Assembly: GCA_947466535.1 (NCBI GenBank)
Contig: CANIEV010000025.1
Span: 1 to 32,864, forward strand
Direction: 5' to 3'
Length of the DNA: 32,864 nucleotides
From: Betaproteobacteria bacterium
GTDB lineage: Bacteria > Pseudomonadota > Gammaproteobacteria > Burkholderiales > SG8-39
Within the stretch, counting starts at the first letter, position 1; each line of letters starts with the position of its first letter. The position numbers were made by a program, and so were the translations under genes. The notes under the pieces were generated by a model. It was given only the letters and a program-made list of their open reading frames with translations, made no database searches and had not been told where the DNA came from. Below are positions 26,906 to 32,864 of this stretch, piece after piece.

Positions 26906-27949
26906 TCAGACGGCGGCCGCCTTGCCGCCTGCCGCCTCGCGCTCTTTCACCAGGTCAAGCGCGACGTCCACGATCATGTCTTCCTGGCCACCCACCATAC
27001 GGCGCTTGCCGAGTTCGGCAAGGATGTCGAAGGTCGGGATGCCGTAACGCTCGGCAGCGGATTCCGCATGCCGCAGGAAGCTCGAGTACACGCCCGAGTA
27101 GCCCAGGGCCAGCGTTTCGCGGTCCACGCGCACCGGACGATCCTGCAACGGACGCACCAGGTCGTCAGCGGCGTACATGAGTTTCTTCAGATCGCAGCCG
27201 TGCTCGATGCCCATGCGGTCCATCACGCCGATCAGCACTTCAAGCGGCGTGTTGCCCGCGCCCGCGCCCATGCCGGCAAGCGACGCGTCGATCCGGTAGG
27301 CACCCTCTTCCATCGCGATGATGGAGTTGGCCACGCCGAGCGACAGGTTGTGGTGGCAATGCACCCCGATCTCGGTCTCGGGCTTGAGCGCATCACGCAG
27401 CGCACGCGTCTTGTCGCGCGCATCGTTCATCAGCATCGCGCCGCCCGAGTCGGTGACATACACGCAATGCGCGCCGTAGGATTCCATCAGCTTCGCCTGC
27501 TCGGCGAGCTTCTGCGGCGTAACCATGTGCGCCATCATCAGGAAACCGACGGTGTCCATGCCGAGCTTGCGCGCGTGTTCCATGTGCTGACGCGAGATGT
27601 CGGCTTCGGTGCAGTGGGTGGCAACGCGGACCGTGCGGGCGCCCGCCTTGTAGGCGGCGTCCAGATCATGCAAGGTGCCGATGCCGGGGATGAGCAGCGT
27701 CGCGACCTGCGCATGCTTGACCATCGCCGCCACCGCTTCGATCCACTCCACGTCGGTGTGCAGGCCGAAACCGTAGTTGAAGCTCGAACCTGCAAGACCG
27801 TCGCCGTGCGATATCTCGATCGAATCGACCTTCGCCTCGTCCAATGCCTTGGCGATCGCGGTGACTTGCGTGAGCGTGTACTGGTGACGGCGCGGATGCT
27901 GGCCGTCGCGCAGCGTCACATCGGAGATATAAACCTTCTTCTTTGTCAT
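26906..27949 (-). CDS. dmpG: 4-hydroxy-2-oxovalerate aldolase (DmpG/BphI/MhpE)
   Basis: Cleaves 4-hydroxy-2-oxopentanoate to pyruvate and acetaldehyde at the end of the meta-cleavage pathway. The 347 residues have the DRE-TIM metallolyase start [15 protein letters not shown] (catalytic Arg and metal Asp), VTDSGGAML, and the metal-binding [15 protein letters not shown], then the C-terminal communication domain. The length of about 345 is typical of the form that docks with the acylating acetaldehyde dehydrogenase, encoded just upstream with a 24-base gap, allowing acetaldehyde channelling. Last gene of the operon, before the terminator at 26857. Confidence 0.95.
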   Translation of the reverse strand: MTKKKVYISDVTLRDGQHPRRHQYTLTQVTAIAKALDEAKVDSIEISHGDGLAGSSFNYGFGLHTDVEWIEAVAAMVKHAQVATLLIPGIGTLHDLDAAYKAGARTVRVATHCTEADISRQHMEHARKLGMDTVGFLMMAHMVTPQKLAEQAKLMESYGAHCVYVTDSGGAMLMNDARDKTRALRDALKPETEIGVHCHHNLSLGVANSIIAMEEGAYRIDASLAGMGAGAGNTPLEVLIGVMDRMGIEHGCDLKKLMYAADDLVRPLQDRPVRVDRETLALGYSGVYSSFLRHAESAAERYGIPTFDILAELGKRRMVGGQEDMIVDVALDLVKEREAAGGKAAAV

Positions 27950-27973
27950 GCGTGTTCTCCTTGATCGTCCGAA

Positions 27974-28921
27974 TTACGCTGCCAGCGCGAACTTGCGTTC
28001 GGCCAGGCGCTCGGCCGCGGCAAGCGCCGCCGAGGTCATGATGTCGAGGTTGCCGGCGTAGGCGGGCAGGTAGTGGCCTGCGCCTTCGACCTCGAGATAG
28101 ATGGACACTTTCACGCCATGCTTCAGGCCGACGCCGGGTATGTTCATCGGGCTGTCCGCAGGCACCTTCTCGAACTGCACCCGCTGCTTGAGCCGGTAGC
28201 CGGGCACATAGCCCGCGACCTGCGCCACGATGTCGTCCACCGACTTGCGGATCGCGTCCTCGTTCGCGCCGTCTTCCGCAAGCACATAGACCGTGTCTCG
28301 CATGATCAGCGGCGGCTCCGCCGGATTCATGATGATGATCGCCTTGCCGCGCGCTGCGCCGCCAAGCTTGACGATCGCCTTCGAGGTGGTTTCGGTGAAT
28401 TCGTCGATGTTCGCGCGGGTGCCGGGGCCGGCGGACTTGCTCGCAATCGACGCGACGATCTCGGCGTAATGCACATTGGCGACACGCGACACCGCATACA
28501 CCAGCGGAATCGTCGCCTGCCCGCCGCAGGTCACCATGTTGATGTTCGGGCTGTCGAGGTGCTCGTTCAGGTTCACCACCGGGATGACGTAGGGGCCGAT
28601 CGCGGCGGGCGTGAGGTCGATCACCTGGATGCCGTGCTTCTGCAGCACTTCGTTGTGCTTCGCATGCGCGCCGGCGGAGGTCGCGTCGAACGCGATCTTG
28701 ATGTCCTTGAAATTGGGCAGCTTCACCAGGCCGTCGATGCCCTCGTGCGTCGTCGGCACGTTCAGGCGCGCCGCACGGGCGAGCCCGTCGGATGCCGCGT
28801 CGATTCCGACCATCGCGCCCATCGTCAGGTGTTTGGACTTGCGCATCACCTTGATCATCAGGTCGGTGCCGATGTTGCCCGAACCGATGATCGCCACCGC
28901 CACCTTTGCGTCCTTGGTCAT
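27974..28921 (-). CDS. dmpF: Acetaldehyde dehydrogenase, acylating (DmpF/BphJ/MhpF)
   Basis: Converts acetaldehyde, NAD+ and CoA to acetyl-CoA, taking its substrate from the aldolase encoded next. The 315 residues show the NAD fold [20 protein letters not shown], the catalytic cysteine in [16 protein letters not shown], and [20 protein letters not shown]. Length is normal. It is preceded by a 79-base spacer filled with a short tandem repeat, the largest gap in the operon. Confidence 0.96.
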   Translation of the reverse strand: MTKDAKVAVAIIGSGNIGTDLMIKVMRKSKHLTMGAMVGIDAASDGLARAARLNVPTTHEGIDGLVKLPNFKDIKIAFDATSAGAHAKHNEVLQKHGIQVIDLTPAAIGPYVIPVVNLNEHLDSPNINMVTCGGQATIPLVYAVSRVANVHYAEIVASIASKSAGPGTRANIDEFTETTSKAIVKLGGAARGKAIIIMNPAEPPLIMRDTVYVLAEDGANEDAIRKSVDDIVAQVAGYVPGYRLKQRVQFEKVPADSPMNIPGVGLKHGVKVSIYLEVEGAGHYLPAYAGNLDIMTSAALAAAERLAERKFALAA

Positions 28922-28937
28922 TCGTTTCTCCAGAAAT

Positions 28938-29000
28938 TTTTGTCGCGCGCCTGCACCGAATTGTGTCGCGCGAGTGCGCCGGATTGTGTCGCGCCTGCGC
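28938..29000. repeat. Imperfect tandem repeat (about 23 bases, three copies) between the decarboxylase and dehydrogenase genes
   Basis: Units begin TTTGTCGCGCGCCTGCACCG (28939), TTGTGTCGCGCGAGTGCGCC (28961) and TTGTGTCGCGCCTGCGC (28984), the last abutting the dmpH stop at 29001. They fill the intergenic gap. A role in RNA structure or expression of the distal genes is possible but not shown. Confidence 0.75.
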
Positions 29001-29768
29001 TCAGGCCTTCACCGAGAACGCCACCCGCCCGAGATGCTGCATCTCCATCTCGACAAAGGTGTCCGGCGCGAGGGCTTCCGCCGCGGTCGCGCCGCCCGCC
29101 ATCACGATCCAGCCGGGCTGCAGCGGCTCCCCCGCCTCGGCCGCAAAACGCGCCGCGGCCACCAGCGAGCGCAGCGGATGGCCGAGCAGCGCCGCAGTGG
29201 ATCCGATCAGCATCGGCTTGCCGTTGAAGGACAGAACCAGCCCGAGGTTCGAGAAGTCGAAATCCGGCTTGTGCCAGGCGCCGGTGACAAAACCCGACGA
29301 GGACGAGTTGTCCGCCACCACGTCCTCGAGCGAGAACTTGAATTTCTCGTAGCGCGAGTCGATGAGTTCCATCGCCGGTGCCACCGCCTCCACCGCGGCG
29401 AGTGCCTGCAACGAGGTCACGTTGCCCACCAGTTCGGACTTCAGCAGGAAGGCGATTTCCGGCTCGATCCGCGGGTGCACATACTTCGAGATCGAGATCG
29501 GCGCGCCTTCCTCGAGGATCATGCCGCTGGTGAGCCGGCCCCAGATCATGTCGGAGAGACCCATCTGGACCATCTTCGCGCGGCTGGTGAAGCCCATCTT
29601 GATGCCAACGCGCTTCTCGCCGCGCGAGATCCTGCGGCCGATCGACGCCTTTTGTACCGCATAGGCGTCGTTCATGTTCATCGTGGTATGCGACGACAGC
29701 TGGGGAATCGCCGTCGCCTTGCGCGCCGCGTCGTCGACGGTCGCGGCGAGTGCCTGAATGTCTGCCAA
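29001..29768 (-). CDS. dmpH: 2-oxo-3-hexenedioate (4-oxalocrotonate) decarboxylase
   Basis: Decarboxylates 4-oxalocrotonate to 2-hydroxypenta-2,4-dienoate, working as a complex with the hydratase encoded just upstream. The 255-residue protein belongs to the hydratase/decarboxylase branch of the FAH-like superfamily: [20 protein letters not shown], metal ligands in [32 protein letters not shown], and [21 protein letters not shown] separate it from the hydratase by the IWGRLTSGM and [19 protein letters not shown] features; as the two families are close, a swapped assignment with the neighbour is possible. It lies 11 bases after the hydratase. Confidence 0.85.
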   Translation of the reverse strand: MADIQALAATVDDAARKATAIPQLSSHTTMNMNDAYAVQKASIGRRISRGEKRVGIKMGFTSRAKMVQMGLSDMIWGRLTSGMILEEGAPISISKYVHPRIEPEIAFLLKSELVGNVTSLQALAAVEAVAPAMELIDSRYEKFKFSLEDVVADNSSSSGFVTGAWHKPDFDFSNLGLVLSFNGKPMLIGSTAALLGHPLRSLVAAARFAAEAGEPLQPGWIVMAGGATAAEALAPDTFVEMEMQHLGRVAFSVKA

Positions 29769-29779
29769 GATCGTTCTCC

Positions 29780-30622
29780 TTAGTTGCCGAAGACGGTGCG
29801 CACCGAGCCGAGGCCCGAGATCCGCACGTCGATCACATCACCGGGGCTCACCGCGGCCATCGGGCCGAGCGCGCCGCTCATGATCACATCGCCCGCCTTG
29901 AGCGGTGCGCCCACATCCACCATGGTGCGCGCAAGCCAGAGCGCGGCGATCAGCGGATTGCCGAGGCAGGCGACACCCGCGCCGAGCGAAATCTGGTCGC
30001 CGCGGCGCTCCATCACCATGCCGCACAGGCGCAGGTCGAGACCTTCGAGCTTCTTCGGTTCGTTGCCGAGCACGAACAGGCCCGAGGACGCGTTGTCCGC
30101 GATCGTGTCCTGGATCTTGATGTTCCAGTTGGCGATGCGGCTGCCGACGATCTCGATCGCGGGCACCGCATAGGCCACCGCCGAAATCAGTTCCGAAATC
30201 GCGAGGTCCTTCTTGGTGAGGTCACGATCGAGCACCAGCGCGATCTCCGCCTCGACCTTGGGCTGCATCACGCGCGCGAGCGGCACTTCCTCGCCGTCGC
30301 CGAAGGTCATGTCGGCATAGAGCATGCCGTAATCGGGCTGATCGACGCCGAGCTGCTTTTGCACGGATTTGGAGGTGAGGCCGATCTTGCGGCCGATCAG
30401 CCGCCTGCCCTGCTTCACCCAGTATTTCGTGTTGATCGCCTGTATCGCGTACGCGGTGGCGACATCGCCCGGCGTGAGCGCGTCACGGATCGGGTCGGTC
30501 GCGACACCGGTGTCGTGGGCGATGCGGATGCGATCCGCAAGCTGTTTGACGAGCGCAGCGTTGCCGCCGGATCTTGCGACTACCGTCTTTTTTGCAGTCT
30601 TTTTTGCTGATTTGGTTGCCAT
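29780..30622 (-). CDS. dmpE: 2-keto-4-pentenoate hydratase, with a lysine-rich N-terminal extension
   Basis: Hydrates 2-hydroxypenta-2,4-dienoate to 4-hydroxy-2-oxovalerate. The 280-residue protein has [30 protein letters not shown], metal ligands in [32 protein letters not shown] and [14 protein letters not shown]. The first 20 residues ([20 protein letters not shown]) are a Lys/Ala-rich tail not expected in the family, which is usually about 260 residues. The ATG at 30622 is the only usable start near the family N-terminus; no ATG, GTG or TTG occurs in frame in the tail. First gene of the operon and divergent from the 4,5-dihydroxyphthalate-decarboxylase-like gene. Confidence 0.88.
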   Translation of the reverse strand: MATKSAKKTAKKTVVARSGGNAALVKQLADRIRIAHDTGVATDPIRDALTPGDVATAYAIQAINTKYWVKQGRRLIGRKIGLTSKSVQKQLGVDQPDYGMLYADMTFGDGEEVPLARVMQPKVEAEIALVLDRDLTKKDLAISELISAVAYAVPAIEIVGSRIANWNIKIQDTIADNASSGLFVLGNEPKKLEGLDLRLCGMVMERRGDQISLGAGVACLGNPLIAALWLARTMVDVGAPLKAGDVIMSGALGPMAAVSPGDVIDVRISGLGSVRTVFGN

Positions 30623-30672
30623 GGAGATTCCCGCAGAGAATCGGAAGTAAATCGGGTCGGAAAAGCCCGCAC

Positions 30673-30710
30673 ATTGTACGCTGATGCGGTACCCGGACGG
30701 GGTGCGGTAC
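30673..30710. promoter_or_regulatory. Candidate control region between divergent dmpE and decarboxylase-like genes
   Basis: In the 151-base spacer the minus strand has a TACAAT -10-like hexamer (30673-30678) facing dmpE, and two direct copies of TGCGGTAC (30685-30692 and 30703-30710, 18 bases apart) where a -35 region or activator site would lie. No clear -35 hexamer. The direct repeats suggest a regulator site serving both genes; low certainty. Confidence 0.3.
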
Positions 30711-30773
30711 GATCCGCGTCCTGACCCCTTGTCACCACTCATCCCCACCCGGAACAGGACTACGCGCAGGACC

Positions 30774-31766
30774 ATGAGCAAACTCAAGATCAACGTCTCC
30801 ACCTGGGACTACGACCGCGTACGGCCGATCATGGACGGCCGCGTCCCGATCGAAGGCTGCGAGGTCAACTACTTCCCGCTTTCCCCCGAAGAGTGCTTTC
30901 ACCGGGCCTACTTCAACCGCGAATTCGAAGTCTCGGAAATCGGCTTCAGTCCGTACATCAACGCGGTGTCGCGCGGCACCGCGCCCTATGTGGGCGTGCC
31001 GGTTTTTCTGTCGCGCATGTTCCGCCATTCGGCGATCTACATCCGCAGCGACCGCGGCATCAATACCCCTGCCGATCTGAAGGGCAAGAAGGTGGGCGTG
31101 CCGGAATTCCAGATGACCGCGGTGCTCTGGGCGCGCGGCATGCTGCAGGACGACCACGGCGTCAGCCCGACCGACATCCTGTGGCGCCAGGGCGGCCAGG
31201 AGCAGCCCGGCCGCAAGGACAAGTACCCGCTCAATCTGCCCCGTGATTTTCCCCTTGAGCCGATCGGCCCGAACGAAACCCTCAACCAGCTGCTCGCCGA
31301 AGGCAAGCTGGATGCAGTCATCAGCGCGCGCACGCCGGTGTTCTACCGCGACGGCAAGACGCCGGTGAAGCGGATGTTCGAGGACTTCGAGACAGTCGAA
31401 AAAGACTATTTCCGCCGCACCGGCATCTTCCCGATCATGCATGCGCTTGGCATCCGCAACGACATCCACGAAAAGCATCCCTGGCTCGCCGCCAGCCTCT
31501 ACAAGGCCTACAACGAAGCCAAGCGCATCTCGCAGGCGGAGTTTTTCCACACGGCGGCGCTCAAGATCGGCCTTCCCTGGGTGGTGAGTGCAGCGCAGGA
31601 AGCGCGCGCCCTGATCGGCGACGATTTCTGGCCCTACGGTGTGGAAGCCAACCGCAAGACGCTCGAGCCGATGCTGCGCTACGCGCACGAACACGGCACG
31701 TCGCTTCGCAAGGTGGAGATCGCAGAACTCTTTGCGCACACCACGCTGGAACAGCCGAAGACCTGA
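30774..31766 (+). CDS. 4,5-dihydroxyphthalate decarboxylase-like / periplasmic-binding-fold protein without signal peptide
   Basis: 330-residue protein. The start ([20 protein letters not shown]) and [20 protein letters not shown], followed by [20 protein letters not shown] and [20 protein letters not shown], match the family that includes 4,5-dihydroxyphthalate decarboxylase of phthalate degradation, often annotated as an ABC transporter solute-binding protein because it has a type II periplasmic-binding fold. There is no signal peptide, so a cytoplasmic enzyme is more likely than a receptor. The ATG at 30774 has AGGA just upstream; the frame is open further up without support. It is followed after 26 bases by a class II aldolase-family gene. 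Confidence 0.75.
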   Translation: MSKLKINVSTWDYDRVRPIMDGRVPIEGCEVNYFPLSPEECFHRAYFNREFEVSEIGFSPYINAVSRGTAPYVGVPVFLSRMFRHSAIYIRSDRGINTPADLKGKKVGVPEFQMTAVLWARGMLQDDHGVSPTDILWRQGGQEQPGRKDKYPLNLPRDFPLEPIGPNETLNQLLAEGKLDAVISARTPVFYRDGKTPVKRMFEDFETVEKDYFRRTGIFPIMHALGIRNDIHEKHPWLAASLYKAYNEAKRISQAEFFHTAALKIGLPWVVSAAQEARALIGDDFWPYGVEANRKTLEPMLRYAHEHGTSLRKVEIAELFAHTTLEQPKT

Positions 31767-31792
31767 TCAACCCCAAAGAGGAGAAAACAACA

Positions 31793-32521
31793 ATGGACAA
31801 ACTCACCCGCGCCATCCGCGATCTCGTGATCGCCAACCGCATTCTCGCCAACGAAGGCGTGGTCGACGCCTACGGTCATATCAGCCTGCGGCATCCGGAG
31901 CATCCCGACCGCTTCCTGCTGTCGCGCTCGCGCAGCCCGGAGCTGGTCGAACCGGAGGACATCATGCAGTTCTCACTCGACGGCAAGGTGGTGGGCGATG
32001 ACAAGCGCCCGCCCTACCTCGAGCGCTTCATCCACGGCGGGGTGTTCGAATCCCGCCCCGAAATCATGGCGGTGGTCCACAGCCACGCCCAGAGCGTGCT
32101 GCCCTACTCCATCTCGTCCACGCCGCTGCAGCCGGTGATCCACGTCGGCGCGATCCTCGGCACGCACATTCCGATCTGGGATATCGCCGACGATTTCGGC
32201 GACACCAACCTGCTCGTTGTCAATCCGGATCAGGGACGCAGTCTTGCGAAGCGTCTCGGCCCCTACAGCATCTCGCTGATGCGCGGCCACGGCTTCACCG
32301 CCGCGGGAAAAACGCTGATCCAGGCGCTCTGGATGGCGGTGTACCTGCCGGTCAACGCCGCGGTGCAAAGCGAGGCGTCGCGTCTCGGGCCGTTCAAGCC
32401 GCTATCCAAGCGCGAAATCGAACTCGGGGGGGCGCTGGACCCGACCTCCCCCGCGATGCTGCGTTCCTGGGAATACTGGGCGAAGCGCGCCGGGTGCGAG
32501 GCGCTTCTGAACGACGACTGA
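31793..32521 (+). CDS. Class II aldolase/adducin family protein (possible aromatic-acid decarboxylase)
   Basis: 242-residue zinc or divalent-metal enzyme. It contains DAYGHISLRHP near the N-terminus, the acidic residue in GGVFESRPEIMAVVHSHAQS, metal histidines in HSHAQ and RGHGFTAAG. The family includes L-fuculose-phosphate aldolase and also decarboxylases such as the 3,4-dihydroxyphthalate 2-decarboxylase of phthalate pathways and HCOMODA decarboxylase. With the 4,5-dihydroxyphthalate-decarboxylase-like gene upstream, a decarboxylase role is the better guess than sugar aldolase. The ATG has a strong AGAGGAG site nine bases upstream. The 124-base gap to the next gene shows no terminator. Confidence 0.82.
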   Translation: MDKLTRAIRDLVIANRILANEGVVDAYGHISLRHPEHPDRFLLSRSRSPELVEPEDIMQFSLDGKVVGDDKRPPYLERFIHGGVFESRPEIMAVVHSHAQSVLPYSISSTPLQPVIHVGAILGTHIPIWDIADDFGDTNLLVVNPDQGRSLAKRLGPYSISLMRGHGFTAAGKTLIQALWMAVYLPVNAAVQSEASRLGPFKPLSKREIELGGALDPTSPAMLRSWEYWAKRAGCEALLNDD

Positions 32522-32645
32522 TGCCTGTGATGTAATCCAATCCGCATCCGCCCCTGACGCCGGTCTGCTTCAGGGCAACAACGGCGCACGATACGGGCGA
32601 CGCAGTGCATACGACCCGCGGTGCGTCCGGCAAGGAGGAACAAAA

Positions 32646-32864
32646 ATGTATCTTAGGGAGTATCTGAACAAGGGGGCATCGCCCCCTCGTATATCCCCCA
32701 ATCCAGAGGGATGCGCTGTTCGATTCGTCGCACGATTGGGACTTGATCAGAGCTTCCTTGGGAAGATGTTGCTTGCCCTTGTACTCGCCCTGCCTTGTTC
32801 CGCAGGCGCGCAAGGCTTCCCGTCCAAACCCATCCGCCTTGTGGTGCCCTATCCCGCCGGCGGC
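32646..32864 (+). CDS. Bug/TctC family substrate-binding protein, N-terminal fragment (runs off the window)
   Basis: The first 73 codons of a second periplasmic solute receptor. After a hydrophobic signal (MLLALVLALPCSAGAQG, about residues 41-57) comes FPSKPIRLVVPYPAGG, the family start also seen in the Bug gene at 17609. The ATG at 32646 has an ideal AAGGAGG site (32632-32638) seven bases upstream, but it adds about 40 residues before the signal peptide, which is unusual; the alternative ATG at 32766 would give an ordinary signal peptide but has only a poorly placed ribosome site. The extra segment includes a GC hairpin (AGGGGGC, loop ATC, GCCCCCT, 32671-32687). It probably belongs with the two upstream genes. 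Confidence 0.85.
   Translation, partial: MYLREYLNKGASPPRISPNPEGCAVRFVARLGLDQSFLGKMLLALVLALPCSAGAQGFPSKPIRLVVPYPAGG

Overview
The window is GC-rich, densely coded chromosomal DNA that reads as a betaproteobacterium of the order Burkholderiales. The pointers are the gene order mdh / gntR / sdhCDAB-sdhE-gltA-sucA, the prpBCD-acnA block, and two Bug (TctC-type) periplasmic binding proteins, a family greatly expanded in this order. The assignment is inference from gene content; there is no rRNA or tRNA in the window.

Central metabolism (1-14700). On the minus strand, sdhC, sdhD, sdhA, sdhB, sdhE, gltA and the start of sucA form one tightly packed run covering 2-oxoglutarate dehydrogenase E1, citrate synthase and succinate dehydrogenase with its flavinylation factor. 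Upstream lies a GntR/UTRA regulator whose start codon sits inside a perfect 14-bp palindrome. Divergent from it, on the plus strand, are mdh, a terminator-like hairpin, then prpB, prpC, prpD and acnA (2-methylcitrate cycle plus aconitase), closed by a strong intrinsic terminator.

Accessory catabolism (14800-32864). A two-gene Rieske oxygenase (alpha and beta, no electron-transfer genes nearby) is followed by hslR, a small BamE-like lipoprotein and a Bug protein. Then comes a plus-strand cluster: MarR regulator, acyl-CoA ligase, a thiolase-like protein lacking the usual catalytic residues, a DUF35-SDR fusion protein whose SDR half lacks the catalytic tyrosine and most of the cofactor glycine motif, and a cyclase/metal-dependent hydrolase. 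A 192-bp inverted-repeat element separates this from a carboxymuconolactone-decarboxylase-like gene and an ABC-2 exporter pair. A minus-strand operon then encodes the lower meta-cleavage route (hydratase, 4-oxalocrotonate decarboxylase, acylating acetaldehyde dehydrogenase, 4-hydroxy-2-oxovalerate aldolase). Divergent from it is a plus-strand set: a 4,5-dihydroxyphthalate-decarboxylase-like protein, a class II aldolase-family protein and the beginning of a second Bug protein.

Taken together, aromatic or CoA-bound acids would be taken up, oxidised or decarboxylated and cleaved to pyruvate, acetyl-CoA and possibly propionyl-CoA, which feed the neighbouring TCA and methylcitrate genes. No ring-cleavage dioxygenase is present, so the pathway must be completed elsewhere. 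The most unusual item is the ligase / degenerate thiolase / DUF35-degenerate SDR module at 19414-23519.
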